Source: G963662605 sp963662605
GTDB taxonomy: Bacteria > Bacteroidota > Ignavibacteria > Ignavibacteriales > Ignavibacteriaceae
Direction: 5' to 3'
Length of the DNA stretch: 64,000 bases
Assembly: GCA_963662605.1 (NCBI GenBank)
Contig: OY759785.1
Location: 2,418,001 to 2,482,000 of the forward strand
Positions 53,346-61,067 of this stretch are shown in pieces. The translations under genes and the position numbers were made by a program. Numbering within the stretch: the first letter of the stretch is position 1; the number at the start of each line of letters is the position of its first letter. The notes under the pieces are model-generated. The model made no database searches and was not told the DNA's origin. It saw only the letters and a program-made list of their open reading frames with translations.

Positions 53346-54468
53346 ATTGTGTCTGTAATAATTGACAAATTTTCTTTAGCTGCCCGGCATTTTTGGTATT
53401 ATGAGTCCGGATGATTTGCACACCCTTTGCTGCCGTAAACATATCCACCATTGACGATGCAATATCCCGCTCATTTATCTGTAAATCAAGACTTTTACCT
53501 AAAAATGATTTTCTGGATACTCCTATTAATATAGGAAATCCTAATGTATGAAACTCGCCTATCCGCGATAAAATTTCATAATTATTCTCTACCGTTTTGC
53601 CGAAACCGATACCGGGATCAATAATTACATTCCGGATTCCCGCTTTCAAAGCGTGTTCGGCTTGTCTGGCAAGAAACTGATAGATTTCCGCGACGACGTT
53701 TGTATACTGAATATTTGCCTGCATTGTTTTCGGATGAGCGGGTGTGTGCATGATACAGTAAGCAGCATTAAGCTCCGCGACAGTACTAAGCATGTTCGAA
53801 TCAAATGTGCCGCCGCTGATGTCGTTCACCATTGAAGCACCAGCCATAACAGATTCAGCCGCAACCCTGCTTTTATTCGTATCTATCGAAATAACAGAGG
53901 CAGGATAATGTTTTTTTATCGCCGTAATTACCGGAATGACACGGCGCAATTCCTCATCTTCGGAAACAGACTCTGACCCCGGACGAGTTGACTCCCCGCC
54001 GACATCAATAATATCAGCACCTTCGGAAATCATATCTCCGGCATGCCTGACTGCGGCTTCTACTTCATTATACTTGCCGCCATCTGAAAATGAATCAGGT
54101 GTGACATTCAGGATGCCCATGATAACCGGATTTGCATATTGCCGTCCCGCAAGAGTACATGTAACCGGTGAACCATGCCTTTCAAGAATTTCAGACAAGT
54201 GCGGAAAGTCTTTTAATTGATTAATGGGATGCGATTGTTTCTTTTCGAGAATTAGTCCATAGACGCTTTTTAAATATCCCGCGAGTGGTTTAATTAATAG
54301 TCCGCTCATCAGCAAATCGGAATATATGGAATCATCAATTTTGTCTGTATCGAATAATTCATATCCGGAAAAATCCTGCACCCGGATATCCGCGGGAAGT
54401 GAATAGAATTTTGCGTATAGTTCACGTGCTGATGGAAGTGCAAAGTCTATTATTTGAATGTTGAGCAT
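53338..54468 (-). CDS. folP: Dihydropteroate synthase with N-terminal extension
   Basis: Folate synthesis: joins pABA to the pterin. 376 residues, about 100 longer than a typical DHPS. The TIM-barrel enzyme starts with GILNVTPDSFSDGG at 118-131 and has DIGGEST-like DVGGESTRPGSE, DISGG, and the GFGKTVENNYEIL block. The first 110 residues (SARELYAKFYSLPADIRVQD) are a separate domain I do not recognise. Coupled to cdaA, a pairing seen in Bacteroidota. Confidence 0.93.
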   Translation of the reverse strand: MLNIQIIDFALPSARELYAKFYSLPADIRVQDFSGYELFDTDKIDDSIYSDLLMSGLLIKPLAGYLKSVYGLILEKKQSHPINQLKDFPHLSEILERHGSPVTCTLAGRQYANPVIMGILNVTPDSFSDGGKYNEVEAAVRHAGDMISEGADIIDVGGESTRPGSESVSEDEELRRVIPVITAIKKHYPASVISIDTNKSRVAAESVMAGASMVNDISGGTFDSNMLSTVAELNAAYCIMHTPAHPKTMQANIQYTNVVAEIYQFLARQAEHALKAGIRNVIIDPGIGFGKTVENNYEILSRIGEFHTLGFPILIGVSRKSFLGKSLDLQINERDIASSMVDMFTAAKGVQIIRTHNTKNAGQLKKICQLLQTQYV

Positions 54469-54480
54469 GGCATCTCGAAA

Positions 54481-55146
54481 CTATTCTCTGGCGGAAAGTA
54501 TTTTCTTGAACGCCTTTGTTGTTGCTGTCACGTCCGGAGTATCATATATAGCAGAACCGGCGACAAATACATCCACACCGGCATCCGATGCAAGCGGGAT
54601 TGTTTCCGTGTTCATTCCTCCGTCTATTTCGATGAGGTAAGAATAGTTATTCTTCTCTCTTAGTTCGCGAAGTTTTTCAATTTTTTTCAACGTAGCAGCG
54701 ATAAATTTCTGTCCGCCGAATCCGGGATTAACAGACATTACTAAAACCATATCAAGCGATGGAAGAATATCTTCAAGCGTGCTAACCGGAGTTGCGGGAT
54801 TAATAACCACTCCGGCCTTTGCGCCCAGCTGTTTAATTAACTGGATAGTACGGTCAAGATGCACGACTTCTTCCTGATGCACCGTAATATAATCGGCACC
54901 GGCTTTGACGAATTGCGGTATCAGCAAATCAGGCTTTTCAATCATCAGATGAACATCAAGCGGCAAATCTGTAGCTTTGTTCGCAGCTGCAACAACCATC
55001 GGTCCGAAAGTAATATTCGGAACAAAATGGCCGTCCATAATATCACAGTGAATAAAATCCGCTCCGCCGGCCTCAACGGCTTTTATCTGCTGTTCGAGAT
55101 TCAAAAAGTTGGCTGACAAAATGGAAGGTGCTAAATACTTTTTCAT
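54481..55146 (-). CDS. rpe: Ribulose-phosphate 3-epimerase
   Basis: Interconverts ribulose-5-P and xylulose-5-P in the pentose phosphate pathway. 221-residue TIM barrel: LAPSILSANFL (start), HCDIMDGHFVPNITFGP (metal His/Asp), LDVHLMIEKP, VMSVNPGFGGQKF and IEIDGGMN. Length normal. The ATG overlaps the PASTA gene stop by 4 nt, and the stop is 12 bp from folP. Confidence 0.97.
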   Translation of the reverse strand: MKKYLAPSILSANFLNLEQQIKAVEAGGADFIHCDIMDGHFVPNITFGPMVVAAANKATDLPLDVHLMIEKPDLLIPQFVKAGADYITVHQEEVVHLDRTIQLIKQLGAKAGVVINPATPVSTLEDILPSLDMVLVMSVNPGFGGQKFIAATLKKIEKLRELREKNNYSYLIEIDGGMNTETIPLASDAGVDVFVAGSAIYDTPDVTATTKAFKKILSARE

Positions 55147-55913
55147 CGCGGTAATGCTTTCTCTTCGTCTTCTTTGGTTTCAACAATTTTAGTGATAAAT
55201 AAATCAACTTTGTCTCCTTCATTAAGACGTGTGCCTTTTGAAGGATATTGATCAATAACCGTATTGGGAAGCAAGGTAAATGATGGCTGATAATTCACCT
55301 TACCAACTTTCAACTTTAATCCGGTTATCATTGTTTCGGCTTCGGTGTAAGATTTCCCGATAAGGTCAGGAATTTCGATATTCCCCTCAACCGTACCCAG
55401 ACTGACCGATACATTAACTCCCAAACCTTTGATAATGGAATATCCGCCGACGTACTGCTGTTTGACAACAATATCTTTCGGAGTGCTGGATGAAACATAT
55501 GTTATCTCACCCATTTTTAATCCGGCTTTTTCCAATAAAAACTTTGAATCGGTAATTGACTTTCCGGTAATCTCAGGAACCATCGCCATCGGCTCGCCGC
55601 CGCTGATAACCAGGTAAATTGTCCTGCCTTTTTTCACTACGTCGTTAGCAAACGGGCGCTGCATAACGATAGTGCCGCGTGGAAATCTCTTATCCGAAGT
55701 GGTGTCGCCGATAACGACCGATAAATGGTTATCCTTGAGTAAATCAATTGCCTGCTGTTCTGGCAGCCCCACAACTTTAGGCACGGTAACTTCGGGTGAG
55801 GAAACGTACCACGGCATAATAACATAGTTCATGAGTATGTAAAAGATGAGTAAACCGCCTAAAATATAGGCAAATTTCTTTACGCGGGGTTTGTCAACTG
55901 TATACTTCTTCAT
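55143..55913 (-). CDS. Membrane-anchored PASTA-domain protein
   Basis: 256 residues from the ATG at 55913. One N-terminal transmembrane helix (about 14-34), then three consecutive PASTA domains (VPKVVGLPEQQAIDLL; VPEITGKSITDSKFLL; IPDLIGKSYTEAETMI), which in other proteins bind peptidoglycan stems or muropeptides. There is no kinase or transpeptidase domain. A longer TTG/ATG frame to 55970 lies in the repeat region and is rejected. In Bacteroidota such stand-alone PASTA proteins are common; the role here is unknown. It forms a coupled unit with rpe and folP. Confidence 0.88.
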   Translation of the reverse strand: MKKYTVDKPRVKKFAYILGGLLIFYILMNYVIMPWYVSSPEVTVPKVVGLPEQQAIDLLKDNHLSVVIGDTTSDKRFPRGTIVMQRPFANDVVKKGRTIYLVISGGEPMAMVPEITGKSITDSKFLLEKAGLKMGEITYVSSSTPKDIVVKQQYVGGYSIIKGLGVNVSVSLGTVEGNIEIPDLIGKSYTEAETMITGLKLKVGKVNYQPSFTLLPNTVIDQYPSKGTRLNEGDKVDLFITKIVETKEDEEKALPR

Positions 55914-55969
55914 ACTCAAATATATTAAATTTCTGAATAAGAATGAACCCCGTGTATAAGTCAGATTCA

Positions 55970-56213
55970 TTCCTAGCCCATGACCTAGAAGTGTGTTGCA
56001 GAACTATTTTCATTAACCACGGTCTTCAGACCCTGGAAGGATGCAACTCGAGAGTTGGACTTTAGTCCCAAAACACATCTTTATTGGACTAAAGTCCGGG
56101 ATGTTTGAGACCTTCCTTCTCACGGCCTTATCCACAGGATGCAGTGCAAAAGGCCGTGTTAATGATGAGCTGCATTGACTTATGCAACAGACTCCTAGGT
56201 CATGGGATAGGAA
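55970..56213. repeat. 244-bp MITE/REP-like element with 31-bp inverted ends
   Basis: Terminal inverted repeats 55970-56000 and 56183-56213 match at 28 of 31 positions (left arm starts TTCCTAGCCCATGACCTAG). Inside lie two further perfect inverted repeats: GGACTTTAGTCC at 56057-56068 with GGACTAAAGTCC at 56086-56097, and CACGGCCTT at 56121-56129 with AAGGCCGTG at 56150-56158, plus smaller stems (GGTCT/AGACC at 56021-56032). No transposase ORF and no clear target-site duplication. It fills most of the gap between the divergent PASTA and NFACT genes. It resembles a MITE, or a REP/BIME cluster mobilised in trans. Other copies are expected elsewhere in the genome. Confidence 0.8.
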
Positions 56214-56247
56214 CAAGACCGCATATTACTTTCTCCCCCCTTTTCCG

Positions 56248-56255
56248 TAAATTTG
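56248..56255 (+). promoter_or_regulatory. Candidate -7 box TAAATTTG before the NFACT gene
   Basis: TAAATTTG fits TAnnTTTG and lies 28 nt before the chosen ATG of the NFACT-like gene, just outside the 244-bp repeat. No matching -33 box. Confidence 0.35.
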
Positions 56256-56282
56256 TATTCGATTTAATAATTATTGCGATTC

Positions 56283-57929
56283 ATGTACTTTAATCATTAC
56301 CTTTTATATTTCAGAATAGCCCGCGAATTGTCTGAACTACTTTCGGGATACGAATTGGTCGAGGCTTTTACTCAGGAAAAAGACAAGCTCGTTCTTTGCT
56401 TTGCCACCGCTTCGGGACAGCAGTTTATTGAGATCTGCACCGAGGCCAGACTCCCCTACATTATAAAAAAAGATAACTATGCCCGCGCAAAAAAGAATAC
56501 CGTCGGAGTGTTTGAGTCATTTTTACCCCTGAAAGTAGATACTGTTCTCATTGCGGAATTTGAACGCATCCTCGCAATTAAATGCGGTGGAATATATATC
56601 TGCTTCTTCGTACGCGGGACACTTAGCAATTGTTTTATCATTGACGAAAACCATCAGATGGTTGCTTCATTCAAGCAGTACGATGACATCGAAAAGGAAA
56701 AAGTACAACAGTCGTTGAATGACATACTGCTTTATTCTCCGGCTATCGAGAATATCGAGCGCTCGGATGTTTTCGCAACAGAGAACATTCTTGAAAATCA
56801 GAAGAAATTCCCTTTTCTCGGCAAGGCATTTTTTCTGGAGTTTGAAAAAGCTGAAACACAAAATCAAACCTCAGTACTGCTAAGACAAATGGTGCAGGAT
56901 TTTCTCACGAAACCCTTTGTGCTCGGTATAAACAACACGAGCCATGAAATTATTTTAAAGCCTGAATCGTTTTCAGATGAAGTGACAGACATTTTTACCG
57001 TGACAGATTCAGCTCTGCACGCACTGCATGAGTATATTATTTACCACTACAGGTACGCGGATTTCTTTTCCCGTTTGAAGGAAATCAAATCCAAACTGCA
57101 AAAAGAACATGAGCAGTTGAAAGTCAAACTTGAGCGCTTGCAGCAAATAACGCAAGAAGAGTCGGCTGTTGAAAAACTGAAATCACAGGCAGATCTTCTG
57201 GCAGCGAATATCTATCAATTGACAAAGGGAATGACTGAAGTATCACTGTCTGATTTTACTGATCCCGAAATCAAAATCCATATCCCCTTGCGTGAGGATC
57301 TTTCGCCACAGCAGAACATCGCTGCATATTACAAAAAATCCAAATCGCTTACGCAGGCAATCGAACGGGCGAAGGAACAGATTCCCGAAGTTAAAAAGAA
57401 ATACGAAAAGCTTTCGGCACAATTGGAAAAACTTGATATCAGCGACATTGCCAACATTGATGATCTAAAGAAAAAAATACCGATGAATAAAGACAATCAG
57501 CATAAAAAAGACGAAGTACAGGTAAAGGCCATAAAATTCCTCGTGGATGGCAAATACACAGTACTTGTCGGCAAGGACAGCCGCAATAACGATATACTAA
57601 CCCTAAGAGTTGCAAAACCTGAGGACTTGTGGTTCCATGCAAGAGGATGTCCCGGCAGTCATGTAGTATTGCAAGTGTTCAATTCAAAAGAACCGGTGCA
57701 GAAATCAACTGTGAAAAAAGTCGCGGCTATTGCAGCGTTTTACAGCAAAGCCAAAAACAGCGGTTTGACTCCCGTTGCATACTGCAAGAAAAAATACGTC
57801 ACCAAACGCAAAGGAATGAAAGACGGAATGGTTTCTCTGCTCCGCGAAGACGTTTTATTAGTACGCCCGGAAATCCCAGCCGGCGCGGAGTATGTCACTC
57901 CCGGTGGAGATATTGAGGATTTTAGTTAG
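56283..57929 (+). CDS. NFACT-family protein (RqcH/FbpA-like)
   Basis: 548 residues from the ATG at 56283 (a TTG at 56274 adds three). The NFACT-N domain runs about 1-250, a coiled coil rich in EKLK/EQLK lies about 265-390, and NFACT-R (DUF814) ends the protein with the signature EDLWFHARGCPGSHVVLQ. RqcH homologues bind stalled 50S subunits and add Ala tails; others bind fibronectin. I cannot see every RqcH catalytic residue, so ribosome rescue is inferred from the family. Monocistronic, preceded by the repeat. Confidence 0.86.
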   Translation: MYFNHYLLYFRIARELSELLSGYELVEAFTQEKDKLVLCFATASGQQFIEICTEARLPYIIKKDNYARAKKNTVGVFESFLPLKVDTVLIAEFERILAIKCGGIYICFFVRGTLSNCFIIDENHQMVASFKQYDDIEKEKVQQSLNDILLYSPAIENIERSDVFATENILENQKKFPFLGKAFFLEFEKAETQNQTSVLLRQMVQDFLTKPFVLGINNTSHEIILKPESFSDEVTDIFTVTDSALHALHEYIIYHYRYADFFSRLKEIKSKLQKEHEQLKVKLERLQQITQEESAVEKLKSQADLLAANIYQLTKGMTEVSLSDFTDPEIKIHIPLREDLSPQQNIAAYYKKSKSLTQAIERAKEQIPEVKKKYEKLSAQLEKLDISDIANIDDLKKKIPMNKDNQHKKDEVQVKAIKFLVDGKYTVLVGKDSRNNDILTLRVAKPEDLWFHARGCPGSHVVLQVFNSKEPVQKSTVKKVAAIAAFYSKAKNSGLTPVAYCKKKYVTKRKGMKDGMVSLLREDVLLVRPEIPAGAEYVTPGGDIEDFS

Positions 57930-57950
57930 ATAATTTATAGCATGTAATTT

Positions 57951-58016
57951 AGGCTCACCTCACTACAACCGCTGCAGATGACCTGCTTGACAACCGGATA
58001 TCTACTCAGTGAGCCT
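57951..58016. repeat. Inverted repeat AGGCTCAC...GTGAGCCT
   Basis: 8-bp perfect arms at 57951-57958 and 58009-58016 enclose 50 nt. It lies just after the NFACT stop; it could end transcription or be a repeat remnant. Weak alone. Confidence 0.4.
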
Positions 58017-58078
58017 GTTATGTTTTTTCAAAAATTAGATTATCTCCTCTAAAAAGAATAGAGATGGATGTCCGAGTG

Positions 58079-58133
58079 TCCCGATGGCAATGGGATAGTA
58101 TCATAAGCACCGAAATACTCACTGCCATCGGGA
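58079..58133. repeat. Inverted repeat TCCCGATGGCA / TGCCATCGGGA
   Basis: 11-bp perfect arms (58079-58089, 58123-58133) with a 33-nt loop, flanked by further partly complementary sequence (GTCC...GGACAC). Sits in the convergent gap between NFACT and the lipoprotein gene; may be a bidirectional terminator or a REP-like unit. Confidence 0.5.
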
Positions 58134-58165
58134 TGTATCGAGGACACCATGCCGCGATTTTCCTT

Positions 58166-58888
58166 TTACTTAAGATATTCTTCAGTGGCTGTAACCGACT
58201 TCACGATTACCTTTGAGTTTTTCTTCACGACAAATTCACTCAACCCAACCTTGCTATCTATTCCGCCCCAGTCGTAGGTATAACCAAGACGCGTCCACGG
58301 ATATGTAACAGCTGTTGCTGTCGGCGGAAAGTACGCTGATATAATGAAATTGTTGAACCAGGTTATATAATCCTGACTCGTGTTAGTCCTGAAACTATTA
58401 TCACTCGTATTGTCGTCAACCTCATTATCGTAAGCGGGTCGAAACATATCTTCCGGTTTGGCCCACATTTCGACAAAGTACGTATTTTGACTGCTTGCAG
58501 GAAGACCCAACAACTGCTTGACTCTATCAACCTTATTTTCCTTCGAAACAGAATGAGTTTTGAACCAGTCTTTCATCTGTGGAACGGCCGTAACCCACGA
58601 CTCTCCCCACTTTAAGGTAATAGTATCACCAACCGGATAACTGGAGTTGAACCGGGTCCACGTAACCACAAGAACATATCCATTCGACCAGTTCAGGTAT
58701 GAATTATCGGGTTTAATTGCAACCAGAGTCGAACAAATTTCACTCTTCTCTGCAACCATTGCATCAACAATTGCTTCCTTATAGACCATCTCAGTAGTTT
58801 TGGGAGAGTGCTTGATAACCACCTCATTACTGCACCCACCGACCATAAAAAGCAACGCAACAAACAAAAGGATAACGTGATATTTCAT
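58166..58888 (-). CDS. Predicted lipoprotein of unknown function
   Basis: 240 residues. A lipoprotein signal peptide is clear: basic/hydrophobic start, then lipobox VGGC with Cys19. The mature part is Trp/Tyr-rich (GYVLVVTWTRFNSSYPVGD, WGESWVTAVPQMKDWFKTHS, TYPWTRLGYTYDWGG), suggesting a beta-rich secreted domain. No domain recognised. Start: ATG at 58888; a clear promoter is not seen. Monocistronic and flanked by repeats and a tRNA, so it may be an accessory gene. Confidence 0.78.
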   Translation of the reverse strand: MKYHVILLFVALLFMVGGCSNEVVIKHSPKTTEMVYKEAIVDAMVAEKSEICSTLVAIKPDNSYLNWSNGYVLVVTWTRFNSSYPVGDTITLKWGESWVTAVPQMKDWFKTHSVSKENKVDRVKQLLGLPASSQNTYFVEMWAKPEDMFRPAYDNEVDDNTSDNSFRTNTSQDYITWFNNFIISAYFPPTATAVTYPWTRLGYTYDWGGIDSKVGLSEFVVKKNSKVIVKSVTATEEYLK

Positions 58889-59099
58889 AGTAACCTCTAT
58901 AGAAATGTGAAAAATCGTAATGTAATTTTGCTCAACGAGTCCCGGGCAGCGAGGGATATTAGGCTGTATATTATCAACAGGCTTATGATGCCGTTAAAAT
59001 ATGCAGTTTATCTCTTATTTGCAATTATTACGATTAACGACTGTTGTAAAAATTGAAAAAATATTTAGCGGGCATATGGAAAATTTCGTATAAAAGCAT

Positions 59100-59107
59100 T
59101 ATATTTG
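59100..59107 (+). promoter_or_regulatory. Candidate -7 box TATATTTG of tRNA-Arg
   Basis: TATATTTG exactly matches TAnnTTTG and ends 12 nt before the tRNA 5' end, the right place for a stable-RNA promoter. The expected -33 TTTG at about 20 nt upstream is not clear. Confidence 0.5.
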
Positions 59108-59119
59108 TTATTCATTTTT

Positions 59120-59193
59120 GCACCCGTAGCTTAATTGGATAGAGCATCTGACTACGGATCAGAAGGTTCGGGGTTCGAATCCCTGCGGGTGTA
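59120..59193 (+). tRNA. tRNA-Arg(ACG)
   Basis: 74-nt cloverleaf: acceptor GCACCCG/CGGGTGT (one G-T pair), anticodon loop CTACGGA with anticodon ACG, T-arm with GTTCGAATC. CCA is not encoded. A34 would be edited to inosine by TadA, whose gene is 2 kb downstream. A strong terminator follows. Confidence 0.95.
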
Positions 59194-59194
59194 C

Positions 59195-59232
59195 AAAAAA
59201 ATAGCCTGTGCGAGAGCACGGGCTATTTTTTT
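59195..59232 (+). terminator. Strong terminator of tRNA-Arg
   Basis: The stem AAAAAAATAGCCTGTGC / GCACGGGCTATTTTTTT is 17 bp with one T-G mismatch/wobble and a GAGA tetraloop; the right arm supplies a T run. It directly follows the tRNA. Confidence 0.85.
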
Positions 59233-59291
59233 GTATGCTTGCCTTGAATTAAAAAACTTGGTTCTGCCGAAGGCATCCCGACTTGTCGGGA

Positions 59292-59311
59292 GAATCCCTG
59301 CGGGTGTACAA
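59292..59311 (+). repeat. 20-bp direct copy of the tRNA-Arg 3' end
   Basis: Exact copy of 59177-59196 (T-arm 3' half, acceptor 3' strand and following bases). tRNA 3' ends are common integration sites, so this could be an old att site, or a remnant of tandem tRNA recombination. The spacer to the tRNA is about 95 bp and codes for nothing. Confidence 0.8.
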
Positions 59312-59313
59312 CT

Positions 59314-59345
59314 AAGCTGCCTTTGTGACAGCTTTTCTTTTTTTT
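59314..59345 (+). terminator. Second terminator-like hairpin after the tRNA fragment
   Basis: AAGCTG at 59314-59319 pairs with CAGCTT at 59329-59334, 9-nt loop, then a long T-rich tail. It duplicates the tRNA-plus-terminator layout of the intact gene, supporting a degraded tRNA copy. Confidence 0.65.
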
Positions 59346-59346
59346 A

Positions 59347-59370
59347 ATCTGACTACGGGACAAAAGGTTC
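59347..59370 (+). repeat. Partial copy of the tRNA-Arg anticodon arm
   Basis: 21 of 24 positions match tRNA-Arg 59146-59169 (starts ATCTGACTACGG). It lies after, not before, the 3'-end copy, so the tRNA segments are out of order. Pseudo-tRNA debris. Confidence 0.65.
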
Positions 59371-59664
59371 TCAGTACTACAGTTTAGTAGATTCGTGCTT
59401 CCCCAAAAGATCGCTCGCTGATGACTCGGTTAGCATTGATTTTCGCGGATTAATTTTTAAACTCTTTTTTAGTTTTTCAAAAGATTCATAGCCCATTTGC
59501 TCATACAAATGCGACTAATGATAATTGCGGAATCAAATCATTCATGAAGTCAATTTAAGATTTATCAGTTTCTTTCGTCCCTTTGAAATAATTTATTTCT
59601 GTTATATCCACAGTTGTTCTATATTTCGACTTCATTTTTAACATCATCTAATTTTTTAGTGCTT
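59371..59664. other. Gene-free stretch
   Basis: 294 bp between tRNA debris and the STAS-like gene, with no ORF, RNA or strong repeat recognised. A promoter for the STAS-like gene probably lies in the last 100 bp, but no convincing box was found. Confidence 0.5.
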
Positions 59665-60033
59665 ATGTCATTTACTTATGTTTTCGAAACCACACCGGCT
59701 TATCTTTTAATCACTTTGAATGGAGTGATGGATAATTTAATTGGAATACACGATTTTGGTCAAGCTTTCGGAAAATATATTTCCAGCGGATCAGCTGCCT
59801 TTGTTTTGGTAGACGAACGTGAGTTGATACACAAACTATCCAAACAAGACTTATTGAGTATAGCCGAGAAAGTGGCATCTAATTATACCCTCATAAAGAA
59901 GTTTGCTCTTGTCGGTTCACGCGAGGATGCGAAGCAAAGAGATTTGTTCGCCGGGTTCGCTACTGCTCTGGACTTCAGAATGTGTTCTTTCGAAAATATC
60001 GAAGAAGCTAAGCAATGGCTTATTGAAGGCTAA
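59665..60033 (+). CDS. STAS/SpoIIAA-like protein
   Basis: 123 codons from the ATG at 59665 (a TTG at 59614 adds 17). A STAS/SEC14-like fold is suggested by the strand-helix pattern and ending FENIEEAKQWLIEG, typical of SpoIIAA-like proteins. Marked acidic and small residues; no cofactor motif. Its ligand and partner are unknown. Isolated gene in the accessory patch. Confidence 0.7.
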   Translation: MSFTYVFETTPAYLLITLNGVMDNLIGIHDFGQAFGKYISSGSAAFVLVDERELIHKLSKQDLLSIAEKVASNYTLIKKFALVGSREDAKQRDLFAGFATALDFRMCSFENIEEAKQWLIEG

Positions 60034-60163
60034 CTCAGAAAATCTATTAATTATTTTCTCTTGCAATATATACCGCGCAGAATCGCCGCGGGTTTGCAGT
60101 AAAAGTACCCATGCTTATCCTAGTGCCTTATTTTTGAGCTCATATGGAATTAATTTTCTTATT

Positions 60164-60883
60164 CTACTTTTGTGATTCAATAGCCTTTAGCTCATTAATA
60201 ATTCTTGTTAATTCAAATACCTCCGGTTCAAAATACAGTTGCCAACTATACTCTATAATGGTACCTGGAATGTCAATATGGATTTCAGAATCTTCATTAT
60301 AGTCAAACATTCTTTTAGTTAATTCACAGCTTACTAAACCACAATTAGCTAATTTTAGGCACCAATTACCAACATCTCTGCCAATATTTACTGGACTTAA
60401 TTGAATGGTTTTAGGCCAGTTTGAATCTTCTATTTCCTTTTGAATTTCTATATTGTTTTTTCCTTCATTCTTCATTAAAAATAAAGCTGAAGAACACATC
60501 TCCGCATCATTCATCATTTCTGCGACAAGAAGTATTCTTTCTTCTTCTGGAGTAGCCAATCTCCTCTCAGTTAGTAGCTTTGCAGTCATGAATGCAATGA
60601 TTTTAGGACCAAGACTAGACGAGGTACTTAGACACACTTTTCTATAGGCCTCAAATAGAACTTCTGCCTTAACTTCATCTTCTATTATTTCATTCAACAA
60701 CGTTTCAATGCTTTTTAATGATAAGCTACCTTTATTGAATTCAGTTATTTTTCTTAGCAATTCAGAAAGAAATACTTCTGCCCTTCGTCGAGACATTTTT
60801 TCAACCACACTCGATTTGACATGTTTCAAGATCTCAAATGCTGTGTCAATTAATAGCGAACTAATTATTTCCATCCTTACCAT
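60164..60883 (-). CDS. Hypothetical protein, AT-rich orphan gene
   Basis: 239 residues (start 60883, or the ATG at 60874). Mostly helical, charged: ISSLLIDTAFEILKHVKSSV, AEVFLSELLRKITEFN, LGPKIIAFMTAKLLTERRLATP, EERILLVAEMMNDAE. No domain, signal peptide or membrane helix recognised. AT-richer than its neighbours and alone between tRNA debris and tadA, consistent with transfer. Function unknown; a role in defence or prophage biology cannot be shown. Confidence 0.65.
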   Translation of the reverse strand: MVRMEIISSLLIDTAFEILKHVKSSVVEKMSRRRAEVFLSELLRKITEFNKGSLSLKSIETLLNEIIEDEVKAEVLFEAYRKVCLSTSSSLGPKIIAFMTAKLLTERRLATPEEERILLVAEMMNDAEMCSSALFLMKNEGKNNIEIQKEIEDSNWPKTIQLSPVNIGRDVGNWCLKLANCGLVSCELTKRMFDYNEDSEIHIDIPGTIIEYSWQLYFEPEVFELTRIINELKAIESQK

Positions 60884-60926
60884 CCGGATTAATTAAAAAT
60901 TTAGAATATTTTCAACAATTATAGAC

Positions 60927-60934
60927 CAAATCTA
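60927..60934 (-). promoter_or_regulatory. Candidate -7 box TAGATTTG before the orphan gene
   Basis: TAGATTTG on the minus strand (CAAATCTA on plus) fits TAnnTTTG and lies 44-53 nt before the likely start of the 239-residue orphan gene. Confidence 0.3.
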
Positions 60935-61067
60935 ATAAATTAGTAATCATCATGCTTTTGGGATTACACCAAAATTGATATCACGTCACTCAGAGAGATT
61001 TTCAAATGTACAAAACTCGCACATTTACTCATTTTGCCGTATATTTAATTTTCTTTTTTTGACGATT

